Assembly: GCA_020631735.1 (NCBI GenBank)
Contig: CM036201.1
Coordinates: 78,716,502 to 78,780,501 of the forward strand
Origin: Saccharum officinarum
Lineage: Eukaryota > Streptophyta > Magnoliopsida > Poales > Poaceae
Direction of reading: 5' to 3'
DNA length: 64,000 nucleotides
Shown here one piece after another: positions 44,930-56,841 of this stretch; position 1 is the first letter of the stretch; every line of letters starts with the position of its first letter. A program made the translations under genes and the position numbers. The notes under the pieces were generated by a model. That model made no database searches and was not told where the DNA came from. It saw only the letters and a program-made list of their open reading frames with translations.

Positions 44930-46886
44930 TCAGTGCCCATTAACTGTTGACTGCTGGAAATTCTCTCTCTGGTATAGCGCCTTCCACCGCTCAAGCTCTT
45001 CCCTGCAGATGGATAACAGCCCAAACATTAGCATCAGACCTTTTTTTATTGTAAGGTACTAGGAAGCACAAGGGTACGGTTCTCCTATGTCAGTCAATCA
45101 GTTAACTCGCACTTGTTCAGTTACAGTCAAATGCTGAAATGCTTCTACAATCAGGCTCTTAGGGAAACTGTTGTGTTTGGTAGTATTTAGTGCTAGAAAC
45201 TTTTGGACCCAGAAAACAGAATCCTAGTTTTTCAGTTTTCTGTGCGAGGTATTTGGGTGCCAAAACAGTTTGCTCCTCTCAAATTCAATTTTAGATTTGC
45301 AAATTTCAAGGTTTTCTAAGAATTTTGGTGTAATTAATGATAAGAGAGGTCTACAGGGAATCTGATCCCTGAAGAATGGGTGCTGGAAAACCAAAACATG
45401 ATCACCTCCAGTTTTTCATCCAGTTAGTTTCAAGTTTTCAAAACCCTGGTTGTGTTACCGTACATGTGAAAGTCAACTACTCTTGGTTATATATCTCATT
45501 AACAAACCAAATGACATGTTAACATAGAAAACAAGAAGCAGATTATTAAATAAGACAACTAAAGTAATAAACCAAAAACATAACCAGGGGAAAGGGATCA
45601 CCTTAAGCACCATCCAATTGAATCATAATGAAGAAGGCCAAGGACCTTACGCCTCCCATCATTTCTACGGCCAGCACCACGTTTGACTACTGGAAGTTGT
45701 TTAATCCCTTTAACTTCCATAAGAACCTTGGCAGTGCTCAGGTCTGTATCTGGAAAGCAGGTCACCAGTCCTCTTTCATTGCCATGGAACTGAAAACCTC
45801 GAGTGAGGCATGATGACACAAGAGAAGAATTTGCCTGCGAAGTTGCCAAGTAAATGTTTGTAGTGCTAACATAATGAGTAAATAACAGGAAGGACTAAAA
45901 TTGCAGCTACAATATGAGCAGTTTACATACATCCAAGGTCGATGAATTTGCCTGGGTACTATCAGAGTTTTCACTTGGCACAAATCCTTTACGACGAAGG
46001 TCACCTAATGTTACAATTCCCTCGAGAAAATCTTCATTATCTACAACAACACACAGCTTTGCTGCTTCTCTTGCATAAGCCTTGTTGTCTCCTCGATGGT
46101 GAATGTAGGTGTGACCTTCAAATAATGCTTTGTCATTGCTTGCGATACCTGGAAAAGTGATGTCAGGAAGTTGCAAAATAACTTGAGCTTTCACAAATGT
46201 ATTAATCATTTAACTTTGTACAAACAAAAAAGAGAATAACTTCAATTATCAACCTTCAAGTCATCAAGAAGCATCTCCTCATTGTTACTACCATAGTGGT
46301 AGGGATCAACATCTAGAATTGCAAGTTCCACATCGTCTCCATCTTGTCGCCTCCAATCTGTCTCATTCCTATCTGTGGGAGGTAACAGTGACGAATAGCC
46401 ATGACGAGGTGATGTTGCCTCGAATGTATCTTTGCTACCAGATTGATTTACAACAGATGGGACCCATATTGCTAAACCAACAGCTCCCTGTTAATCAGCA
46501 AAAATAATGAATATATTGAATTATAGGGCAGTAAAAAAATGCAAACCCAATGTACAGTACCATTAGAGGAAGTAGAATTCTGTAATCCTTAGTCAATTCA
46601 AAGAGCAGCAGCACAGACGTCAGTGGAACAGAACACACTGAAGCCAGCGTAGCAGCCATTCCACCTAAATCGTATGGAAAGTTAGCACACTCTTGGAGTT
46701 ATCAAGCGTTAAACTGAGTGACAATAGATAAGAAACTTACCAGTGCATAAGCTTGAGGATGTGCGACAGCAGTGTTACCGGAATCGCAGAGTTTATTAAT
46801 TCTGCTGCTGAGCCTCCAAAACAAGCACCGACAGCAGCGCCAATCATCAAACTTGGAGCATAAGGCCACCAACAAGACCAGAACCT
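44930..46886 (-). CDS. CLC-f type chloride channel/exchanger, 3' half, with small indels
   Basis: Exons from the gap side: 46886-46741 (partial), 46664-46561, 46487-46254, 46148-45931, 45834-45602 and 45002-44930. The visible part covers the end of the membrane domain (GACFGGSAAELIN, MAATLASVCSVPLTSVLLLFELT) and two CBS domains (VSQAMTKHYL ... GIVTLGDLRRKGF; KVLMEVKGIKQLPVVKRG). The tail ends VNGH, like Arabidopsis CLC-f (TNGH). These proteins transport chloride across plastid or Golgi membranes; CBS domains bind nucleotides and gate the channel. Four one-base losses break the frame: near 46862, 46778, 46661 and 46047. With each restored, exon lengths fit the family. The 5' half is missing: the gap cuts the gene, and unrelated repeats lie beyond it. 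Confidence 0.85.
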
Positions 46887-46986
46887 NNNNNNNNNNNNNN
46901 NNNNNNNNNNNNNNNNNNNNNNNNNNNNNNNNNNNNNNNNNNNNNNNNNNNNNNNNNNNNNNNNNNNNNNNNNNNNNNNNNNNNNN
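46887..46986. other. assembly gap of 100 N
   Basis: Exactly 100 N, the size convention for an unknown gap. It truncates the CLC gene. The flank on the other side is repetitive GAGCCGAGC-rich sequence that does not continue the gene, so several kilobases are probably missing or the join is wrong. Confidence 0.95.
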
Positions 46987-48086
46987 CTGGCTCGGCTCAG
47001 CTCGTTATCATAACGAGCCGAGCCGAGCTGAGCCGAGCTAGCTACGAGCCGAGCGAGCTAACGAGCTTCGAGTTTTTCGTCCAGCCTTACCCGTGGTTTG
47101 TTACAGTGTCCGTGTTTTTTGTCTTTTATTTTTTATTTATTTTATTTCGGCTGAATCTTTGAAAAATCATAGTAAATCACAGAAAAAATCATAAAATGGA
47201 AAATCCAATTTTGTTGCACTCCACATAAGTAGATCTACATAGTAAACATATAATATAGTATGCTTTAGTACAAATTTTTGCTATGAAGGTTTTGTCTTTT
47301 TCTTTTTTTATTTATTTGGGCTGAATTTTTGAAAAATCATAGTAAATCACAGAAAAATCATAAAATAGAAATCCAATTTTGTTGGACTTCACATGAGTAG
47401 ATCTAGATAGTAAACATATAATATGGTATGCTTTAGTCCAACAAAATAATTATAAAAGCTGCAGCTATGAATTATTGCAATTAATTACAGAAAAACATAG
47501 ATCTAAAGCTACAACAAAAATGTTATACTAAAGCTACAACAAAATATTGTAGCAAAACCACCGTTACTGTACCATACCGCCGTTTACTGTAGTAAAACCG
47601 CCTTCAAAACCGCTCGAGGGAGGTAAAATGCACGGTTTGAAAAGTTGAGGGAGGTGGTATATCTGGTTTTGAAGTTGAGGGAGAAAAAACGGATTTGGGT
47701 GAGAGTTGGGGAGGAAAAGTAGATTTTTTCCTAAAAGGAAAATGCATTATTTATAAGGCCATATAGGTAAATCTCCCTACATTTTGTCATAGCAGGCCAT
47801 TTTCTAAATGTCCGTGACGGCCCATCTGGACCATTGTACTTCTCTTCCAGAAAAGCGCCATGCAAGCCCAGTAAGCCCAAATAGCCTATCCGAGCCCAGC
47901 ACGAGACGCAAGCAAAGCCCACATAGCTTCTCTCTCTTTCTCGCACGCACGCAAGCCGCACCCAGAGCGCAAAACCCCCAACCCCACCGAGCATCCTGCC
48001 CGTTCCCGTCCCCGTCGCAATCGCAACCCCACGCCGGCGCAACCCAACCTAGGTCACGCCACGCCACCTCTCCCCCGGCTCCGACG
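46987..48086. other. repeat end and upstream region of the CSN6 gene
   Basis: 46987-47080 is an inverted, GCTCGGCTCG-rich stretch typical of one terminus of a DNA transposon truncated by the gap. A tandem duplication of about 180 bp spans about 47115-47445 (shared TTGAAAAATCATAGTAAATCACAGAAAAA and CATATAATATRGTATGCTTTAG). The last 200 bp are the GC-rich leader of CSN6. No clear TATA box was chosen. Confidence 0.5.
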
Positions 48087-51000
48087 ATGTCGGCGCCCTC
48101 CGACGCCGCAGCGGCAGTATCCGCGCCCGCGCCCACGACCGCCGCCGCCTCCTCCAGCGGCGGGTTCACCTTCAAGCTCCACCCGCTCGTCATCGTGAAC
48201 GTCTCCGACCACCACACCCGCGTCAAGGCCCAGGCCGCCTGCTCCGGGGACAGCTCCTCCTCCTCGTCCAGGGCGGGTGCGGGGGCCGGGCAGCCGCCGA
48301 GGGTGTTCGGGTGCGTGATCGGGGTGCAGCGTGGGCGGACCGTGGAGATCTTCAACAGCTTCGAGCTCGTGCTCGACCCCGTCTCCGGCACCCTCGACCG
48401 CGCCTTCCTCGAGAAGAAGCAGGAGCTCTGTAAGCTCCTACGCGAATCTGGGGGATTTTTTTTAGGGTTTCACCTTTCACGGCGCCTGGAATCGTAGGGA
48501 ATGCTAGGGTTTCGTGGATGGTTTGATGAGTGGTTTGTTATGGCTGTGGATGTGCAGATAAGAAGGTGTTCCCCGACTTCTATGTGCTCGGTTGGTACTC
48601 CACTGGAAGCGATGTGCACGACACCGACATGCAAATCCACAAAGCGGTGAGTTTTTACAACCTTTTCTTCAAGTGCTTGAATCTATTTTCTGTCTGACAA
48701 TGTCACATTGTGCTTGGGCATTGGCGTTTGCTCATGTTATGGAGAAAATGTGTCGGTTTCAGATTGTAATAATTTACTGTTGTTTACTTGATGTTGCTAA
48801 CAGTAGGTGGCACCTAGGATTCTTATTTCTACATGTTAGACCTATTGAACATGCCTATTACTTTAGTAATAAAACAAGAGAAGAGACTGCTCCAATGTTT
48901 CTGGAATTTGGGAATTCTCACTGTACAAATGTAATTAGTGCTCAAGCAGATGGTTACTAACTATAGCTACAATAACCTAATAATGTAACCCATTATGCTT
49001 CTAAGAAGGTTTATTTTGAAGTTTCACGTTTAAAAATACTTAGTATACTGCATACTGCAGCAATATTAACAGCTGAAAATGTCAAGGCAGTTGCATCTTT
49101 CAAAGCCTAACTTCAAGTCAGAATTAAGTAACAAGCAGTCGCTTTGGATGTTTGATACCTGAGTTCGTGTGACTGAATGGAAGGATGGCTATACGATTTT
49201 GGCTTGAGAGGAGAGTTGAGGAGTTGCCTGCCAGCATAGGCATTTGTTTGATCTGTGATGTATATATTTATCTGACTCTGCATAACCTTCTTTTATTTGT
49301 ATTATCCAGTTGATGGATGTTAACGAAAGCCCTGTTTATCTTCTATTAAATCCTACAATCAACCTCTCCCAGAAGGATCTCCCTGTGACTATCTATGAGA
49401 GTGGTAAGTCAATATGGATTTAAGTTTGGAATCATTAATGTATTGCAACTTGTTTCTCCTGTGTTTGGTTCTAACCTGAACCTGTTTATTGCAACTTCAA
49501 TGATTTATATGTGCTTTTGACTATTAGCGCTTGATTTTGTGTGTACATAGGTTTCGGTTATGCACGCATGTAGCTCTGAATCTTGATCAGTCTTAGATTG
49601 CCAAGTCGCATTGCCATACTAGTTATCATATTGCTCTTTAAATTCAGGGTTCAGAGCAAGAAAGGATATTTATGAATTTATGAAGTTTGGTGCTGCTGTA
49701 TTAATAAGTTCAAACTTTTTTCTTTCGTGTCGACACATTGCCTTTTTTATGTAAAAAATGTAAATGCTCAATTTTTTAATTTTGTATCAGGCAACCCCTA
49801 AAGTTTATTTCCAGGTGCCAATATTAACTACATAAGCCATTAGGTTCTACCATGTATACAAGTATAATGTGAATAGCCCCTGAACTGTTCCACTTGTATA
49901 CTTAACCAGAGAGTTTTATCAATGCTTTCTTGTCACGCTCTCACTTTGTTTCTCTGTCTATTTGTCTGCTAATTTCTTCTTTATTTTCTGTAATTTGAAG
50001 AGTTGCATGTCATCGATGGGAGTCCTCAGCTCATCTTTGTCAGATCAAATTATACAATTGAGGTAAGTGTTACCCTTGTGCGTCTAGCTATATATGATTT
50101 TTTTTTAACATTAGTATGCTTGATCAAAGACTGTAGAGGCTGAGAGGATATCTGTGGACCATGTTGCCCATCTCAAACCTTCTGATGGTGGCTCAGCAGC
50201 AACTCAGTGTAAGGATTATACTTTGAAGACCTGTCATCAGACAAAGCCCTGGGGGTGGCTTCCCTGTGGCTTTGCTTTCTCAACATTATTAGTCATACTA
50301 TCTGACGTATTTTTCTGGACAGAATTGTACTAATCGATGCTTTTGTGCAGTGGCTGCTCATCTTACAGGAATACACAGTGCCATCAAGATGCTCAATAGC
50401 AGGGTCCGTGTTATCCATCAGTATCTTGTTGCCATGCAAAAAGGTCCGTACATATATGAAGTGCTACATTGCTTTATCTCTCGCTACTGAGATAATGCTC
50501 TATCGTGCTTGTTCTCCAAAACATGCTTCCATTCTTATTTAAACATAAAAACCTTTAGAACTTTAATTTCCCATATACTTGTTAATCACCCTGTTGGACT
50601 TTTTTTGACTTAGAGAAATTTAACTGCAAAGCCTTTTCTTCAACTGCAGGTGACATTCCAGTGGATAACTCGCTGCTTAGGCAAGTCTCAAGCCTCGTAA
50701 GAAGGCTACCAGCTATGGAGTCACAGAAATTCCAAGACGACTTCTTAATGGTATGCTAGTTTCATTTCTCATCTTAGGCAAAGTGCTTTCTCTTTTGATT
50801 CGAAGAATACATTATTTGAATTGCCAGCTATGTTGCCAGTAAAGATCGCTTTTCTGTAATTTTCTCAATGTTGCATAGTTAATGTATGTGTAATAATGAT
50901 GATGCCATTCATTGTTTCCAGGAATACAACGACACTCTCCTCATGACTTACCTGGCAATGTTCACCAACTGTTCAAGGTTTGCACTCACCTCTTTCACAG

Positions 51001-51168
51001 ATGAAGTTCCTTATTCTTCTATACCTTATATCGTTCTTTGTTGGAAATTTCACTTGTGTTGATTTCAACTTTCTAATTTGCAGCACAATGAACGAGTTGG
51101 TCGAGAAGATCAACACAAGCTACGAGAGACCGACTACCAGGAGAGGAGGCCGAGGTGCTTTCATGTAG
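48087..51168 (+). CDS. CSN6: COP9 signalosome subunit 6
   Basis: Nine exons: 48087-48429, 48558-48646, 49310-49403, 50001-50062, 50130-50208, 50351-50443, 50650-50750, 50922-50977 and 51084-51168. Every junction keeps frame and the product is 333 residues, normal for the family. CSN6 is the catalytically silent MPN subunit that pairs with CSN5 in the COP9 signalosome. That complex removes NEDD8 from cullins and so controls CRL ubiquitin ligases, including light signalling. The MPN domain starts FKLHPLVIVNVSDH. GWYSTGSDVHDTD stands where active MPN+ proteins have the HxH metal motif, so it is inactive. A C-terminal helical part follows (ERISVDHVAHLKPSDGG, AAHLTGIHSAIKMLNSR). The end is RRGGRGAFM. 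The N-terminal 30 residues are Ala-rich. It is convergent with the F-box gene and has no indels. Confidence 0.96.
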
Positions 51169-51825
51169 CTTACCTGCCGTGATCCTGCTGCTGCTTTCAT
51201 CTGTGGAGATTTTTTGGAAAAAATAGCTTATGTTCCCGAGGCATTTTTTTGCATGCAATCTATTATGTGCAATCGGCTATACGGCAGCTCTCGAGTCACT
51301 TCAAACTTTCTAGGCAAAAAATGATGATTTGCTCGAACTGTATCAAATCCCACTTGTGCTGAAGTTGGTCTGTAAAGTTTCTCTCCTTAGTTATTCTATT
51401 TGACTGGCAAATGGATATTGATGCTGGTTTGCGTCACGCTCACGGTCAAAAAAACCTGAAATCATTTGTTACCCTGCTTGATGTAACGTCATGATCGATG
51501 GGCACGGCACGGCAGAACGCAGCTGACCCGATCCTATTGGCAGGATTATATATTCTTTGAAGATTAGAAGATACATCTGAATATTCAGAACAAGACAAGA
51601 AATTAGTTGTGATGTAATCAGCCACTCTTCCTACTGAGGGCTTACTTCATAAATCATCATCAAAATAAGAAAAGAAAAGGTACCATAGAATCCTGAAGAA
51701 ATCGTCCAAAAGAAAAGGTGCCATAGAATAGTTCTTTGACACAAGGAACCATAGAGCACAAACGGTACATGTTTAATCAAAAGTAAAATAGGGCATTACA
51801 TTATATCAACTCAAATGGCAAGAAC
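51169..51825. other. 3' region of CSN6 and spacer before the convergent F-box gene
   Basis: It contains the CSN6 3' untranslated region. No gene is recognised. The spacer to the convergent F-box gene ends in a tandem repeat array. Confidence 0.5.
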
Positions 51826-52133
51826 AACACATACTGAAGAAAACGAATGTAGGGTTGACACTTCTGCTGCAGCCTGCAAACCCATGTCGCAGCCTCACAG
51901 GCGCTGCCACAGATGGGTTAATCCTGCACATCTACTGAAGAAAACGAATGTCTGCTGCCACAGATGGGTTAATCCTGCACATCAACTGAAGAAAACGAAT
52001 GGCTGGATGACACTTGTTCCTGCAGCCCATGTCGCAGGCATTGCAGCACATCTACTGAAGAAAACGAATGTCTGGATGGCACTTGTTCCTGCAGCCCATG
52101 TCACAGGCGTTGCAGCAGATGGTTAACCCAGGC
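51826..52133. repeat. tandem repeat covering the end and 3' UTR of the F-box/LRR gene
   Basis: CTGAAGAAAACGAATG recurs at about 51834, 51935, 51987 and 52054. The last two units share GACACTTGTTCCTGCAGCCC, and the first two share CCACAGATGGGTTAATCC. The units are 50-100 bp. The stop codon of the F-box/LRR gene (52052-52054) and its last residues lie inside the rightmost copy. Confidence 0.85.
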
Positions 52134-54444
52134 TTTCGCTCCAGAACCTCCGCAACTGTTGGGCTGCAGCCACGACGTTGTGCCACATTCTTACCGACGC
52201 CAAGCCACCGCAGCCCTCGGAACAGTGGTGGCTCAAAGTGTCTCAGGAAGTTTCGAGACAGCTTACTGCAGTAGGCAAGATCAAGCATTCTCAGGGAACA
52301 TTTACTGGAGTCGCATCCCATAGAACCTAGCACTTCGAGAGACGAATCAGTTATGAGGAGGCAGTTCCGCAGACACAGGTTGCTTATTTGCTCACAGTTC
52401 CTGGCAATCACTGTCACAGCCCGACATGATATTCTTGGTACATTCCCGATGTCAAGCGAAACTAATGTTTTGTTGATGGTGCCAGTCCCGCACAACAGTG
52501 AAGCTATTCCATTACTGCCGATCCTTCTGCACCCTCTCAAGCACAAAGAAGATATCAGGCACCTCCCATTACCGAGTGCTGATAAACCCGCATCAGTAAT
52601 ATCAGCTCCAGCAAGATCCAGTAGAGTTAGGTTGGGGAGCCGTGAGATGGAAACCAAGCCAGAGTCTGCAATGCTCTTGCAACCCGAGAGATCGAGAACC
52701 TTCAAGTTAGTGCAGGGTGCTAGAGATATGGCGGTATCACTAGTTAGGAGAGCACAGTTAAGCAACCTCACTTCTGAAATGTTTGGAGCTGCCTTATCAA
52801 GATCTAGGCATGCCAAGTCTGACAAGCACGAGCCGTTGCTGACCTCAAACTTCTTCAGGTCCTTCCCAGAGTGGAGAAGGGCTGCATACCCTGCATCACT
52901 TACTTTAGAAAACCCACCAAATCTAATGGTTCTGAGTTGCTTGCATCCGTCAGCGAGCATCAGTATCCCAAAGTCGTTTACCCGTCTGAAGTCACAGCAA
53001 CGACGTGTCAGAGACAAATGTCTCAAGTTGTGGCATAAGCCAAGTGCTTGAAGCCCAACATTGGTCAAATCTTCAGGCAAATTTGGTTGGGTAACAGGTT
53101 CATCTTCCAGGCACAGCTCAACCAACTTGTGGACATTACTGGTGATCAACATAACGAGTTCATCCGTTATTGTGTCGAGAACTAAAGAGAGTGATTCCAA
53201 ACTGTCAGTGATGTGTTTACTCAGAGATGTGGTTTTCAGGAAGACTGTCTTTGCCCTCGAATGAGATACAGGCTGTAGCAACAGGTCCTTGATGTTACTA
53301 GGAAAGAGAGGCAATCCAGTTCCAGTCTCGTATTCAGCTGTGCGTGGATCTAGCAGAGGGAACTTCACCCAAAGAGTCTGTATTGAATATTGAAAAAAGA
53401 CTGCTTAGAGCAAGCAACCAAATTACCTGAACTTTTTTCTAAAAGCTCCATAACATTATTCAAAGGCTACGGCTAATCTTATGTAATTCTATGTATGCTT
53501 GGAAATTGAAAGACAACGAAAGCAAACAAATCTTGGAATATGCAATATTGCTACAAAGTGTACCAGAAAAATCTCTCACCTCCAAGTAAACACATCCCGT
53601 GTAGATAGGTGCTAGGCAAGTACCGAATCCAGAATAACGAGAATATAGAATGTCTGGAGCAACCGCCATCTCCAGCTTCAACGACCTGAATTCAAATTCG
53701 GGTTAAAGGATGCTTGGACTTCGCAATCACTATGGCTCGAGAGCAATGGCCCAAATTCCAGATCAGTACTTGTGTAATCCGACTTCGTTTTCACAAACGA
53801 CGAGAATAAACAGGAATGTGCATAGTTCCAGACGCAATCTTCTGAAGCAAAATTTTACATTCGCGTGCATATATGCTGAGGCATGAACAAGACAGTGCTG
53901 AAGAACCGCACCTTAAATTGCGGCATCCCGCGCCAACAGCCACAAAGAAGCTCATGGAGAAGGAGCACTTGAGCAGCGAGAGCTCGCGCAGGCTACCCCT
54001 GGCGATGACAGAGGCAGCGGAGTCGTCGAGGAGGCTGCAGTTGACGGTGAGGCTGCGGACCGCGCCGTTCCCCGCGAGAATCCTGCCCAGGATGGCGTTC
54101 GACGGGGCAAAGGCCTGCGGCAGGCGAGCGACCGAACCGAAGCCCCAGGGGGTTAGTGGAGGAAGGGAAGGAAGAAGGGGGCGACGGAGGGAAGGGGAGG
54201 TGAAGCTCACGGAGAGGTCGATGGCGGTGACGGCGGAGAGGGCGGCGTTGGCGGCGGCGTGGAGCGAGCGGCAGGACGCGGCGGCGGAGCAGGCGTCGTC
54301 GAGGTCGAGACGGCCCAGCACCTCCACCAGGAGCGCCTCGGGGAGCCGCTCGACCAGGCCGCCGCTCTCTGCGGTGCCGGACGGCTCGCCGTTGCAGCCG
54401 TCGCCGGCGGTCCGGGGCTTCTTCTCCGCTACTGTGTCCTCCAT
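52052..54444 (-). CDS. F-box/LRR-repeat protein, FBL10-like
   Basis: Four exons, 54444-54211, 54114-53912, 53685-53580 and 53377-52052, join in frame to 622 residues. The F-box (ERLPEALLVEVLGRLDLDDAC, about residues 33-55) would bind SKP1. The long C-terminal array of Leu-rich repeats (for example LKVLDLSGCKSIADSGL, LTLLDLAGADITDAGLSAL, SLCLRGCRRIGSNGI) would bind a substrate for an SCF ubiquitin ligase. The end, LRWLGVGKN ... CNACDMGC, matches the unusual tail of Arabidopsis FBL10 (At2g17020), hence the name; the substrate is not known. The first intron is only 96 bp, a multiple of three and free of stops, so an unspliced form would stay open. The C-terminal residues come from a tandem repeat unit. 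No indels were seen. Confidence 0.92.
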
Positions 54445-55552
54445 CCCCCTTTGCTTCTGTGCCTGCAGCGGAGAGCGTGGACTCTGGATTGATGAGAAGT
54501 GTGCAGATTTGCAGGGAGGAGGAGGAACGAGTCACAGGATATGCCGCTGACGTTCAGGGACCACACGAGCACGGTGTTTGGATGCCTGGTCTAAGGGGAA
54601 AACTGTGTCCATGACATGTGGGCCCTCCTCACAGTCACCGACGGTGGCAAGGATTTCGGTAGCGTATCCTTATCATATTTAACATTAATAGTAACGTCCA
54701 ACCTGCGCGCGTTTTAAAATTTAAATTCTTTCAATTCTAGCCGGGCTAGGTTTTTGACCCATCATGATATAGATACCCCAATTCTCCTCTAAATTTCACT
54801 ATGCAAAAAGAAGATTCCCTGTCATATCAAAATGTCGGTAAATGCATGGAGTACTAAATGTTGATGAAATCAAAAACTAATTGCACAGTTTTGTTATACT
54901 TTGCGAGATGAACATTTTAAGCCTAGTTAGTCAAAAATTGGATAATTTTTACCAAATACAAACGAAATGCTACAGGAATTCTGATACAGTGTTTTTCTCC
55001 CCAATTCACCGGACTAAACGAGGCCTTGGTAGAGAAAGGATGCGCGTTTGGCACAGAAAAAATTACTGACAAAGAAAAAGCGCTTCTTATTATGTTTTCT
55101 GAAGTTAGCAGAACACAATTTGGAATACCACACGAAATGCTTCATTACTTCATCAGAATTCAACATTTGCTATGTTTTAAAGCGTTTCTTATGTTTATTT
55201 CTTTTTAACACAAACAACTGTTTAAGAGATTTTTTATATATAAAAAAATAGCCCATATGATACAGATATTTCCTCAGCTCTTGAAGTCTCTCTGAATCTG
55301 TGATCATTTTTTTTTGTACAAGAAAAGGTATCATCATGTAGCATTGTACCTTGTACTAGCATATGTTAAGCAGCTTAACAATTGCTATTTGAGGAGTCTA
55401 AAAAGATTACCAAGACAGTATTCAAGAACCCCCTCAATCTTGTATATTTAAACTTGGCAGCAAAAAACAAAAGAATATCCACAACAGCTTTACACTACAT
55501 ATGGTGGAACTTACATCAGAACTTCCCTATCAAGCTGTCAACGTATCTTCCA
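54445..55552. other. upstream region of the F-box/LRR gene, with a MITE
   Basis: The first 150 bases hold the leader and promoter of the minus-strand F-box gene. From about 54797 to 55026 there is a GTTTAGTT-family MITE with ATGCATGGAGTACTAAATG and AACTAATTGCACAGTTT, ending CGGACTAAACGAGGCC. Its left end is eroded. The rest is AT-rich with no gene. Confidence 0.55.
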
Positions 55553-55833
55553 GTAACCCCATCAAACAAAGACCTCCATTTCATCATCTTCCCCATCAAT
55601 ATGAAGGTTTCTCCCGGTAATTAACTTCATTACCTCCTCAAATTCACATTCTTTTCAAATCTCTGTGAGGTCTTAGTTAATAGTAACTACACTTAGAAAA
55701 AAAGTGCTCTCCTGTTCTCCATGCTGTCCTTGCACAATCTGAATGCAAAACTAAAGTTCCTTCACATTATTCTTCAGTTTGCGTCGCCAAAAACCACTTC
55801 GGTCATCTCATTCTCACCCATCACGAAGGAACC
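55553..55833 (-). pseudogene. decayed partial copy of the neighbouring PPR gene
   Basis: Minus-strand sequence is recognisably homologous to the last ~90 codons of the PPR gene at 59088. Matches include TCCATGCTGTCCTTGCACAATCTGAATGC against the functional copy's CTATCCTTGCAGAACCTGAATGC, and CATCTCATTCTCACCCATCACGAAG. Frame is lost through several indels. The flanking 3' sequence (ACAGCTTTACACTACA..GTGG) is also duplicated. Confidence 0.75.
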
Positions 55834-56520
55834 CAAAACGTGTATTATTGTACTTTATACTGGCAGTCAAAGTTCTGTTGCAGATGGAGATGAACAAGGA
55901 AGAGTGTCAAAGTTTTCTGAACAGTGAGTGTAAATATGGCCAAATTTGCTGAGAAGTGATGTTATGAAATACCTCAATTTCCACAGAGTATCAATTACAC
56001 CAGTTTTCTTTTCTCATGCCTCAGGACATACATTAGTTCTGAATTCTGCTGTCGCTGCTGCTGCTAACATAAAAGTATTTGAAAACTACTGTAACTATCA
56101 TAAAAGCTCACAAAAAGTAATTCAAATGACGGTCTCACGTGCCTTTTCTCATGACTGTAACTATCAAAAGAATCAGCAATCCTATATTAAACTTCTATGT
56201 CGCTGAGTTTGCAGAACTAAGAGGGAAAAGAGATAATAAGATCGCGAAAAACAGCATGAAATGCTTCGTTACTTCATGAACATTCAGCAGTAGCTTTATT
56301 TAGATTGTTCAGCTTTTGAAGTCTTTGTATGCCACAATGTTCCGATTGCAGGTATAGGTTGACCAGTAACTGATACTAACTATATGTTATACAATCGAAA
56401 AATTGCTATCTAAGGAACCCAAAGGATGGTTAAAACAGTACTTAAAAACCCTTGATCGACAATATTCAAATTGAATGTGAAATAAAATGATAAAGGAAAG
56501 ACAGTCAGATGTGGTGGATT

Positions 56521-56841
56521 TACAGCAAAGTTTCATATCAGCTGTCAATTTATATTTCAGTCTTCTTATGATTGTGAGAGAAGATGTCTTTGAAGACCAC
56601 CATTTTCATCATCTGAACACGAAGGTTTTCTCCCAGTAACCAAGTTTGTTATCTCTCTTGCATTCCTAGAGATCACCATGAGGCCGTTCAACAGCCAGTT
56701 AATAGTATAGACACTGGGAAGCCAGTTCTTCTCCATGCTATCCTTGCACAACCTGAGTGCCAAATCAAAGTCCCTTCCCAGTTCCCATTGTTTCCAGGAT
56801 CCATGTCTCTCATAATTTGTTTCAAGAACAGTGAAAAACAT
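56521..56841 (-). pseudogene. second partial copy of the PPR gene C-terminus
   Basis: The frame 56841-56566 reads [18 protein letters not shown] and [15 protein letters not shown]. These match the end of the intact PPR gene ([33 protein letters not shown]). Only about 80 codons are present, without start or promoter, and a two-residue deletion is seen (SRNAREI against SKDRNAREI). It is a duplicated 3' fragment including downstream untranslated sequence. Confidence 0.85.
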
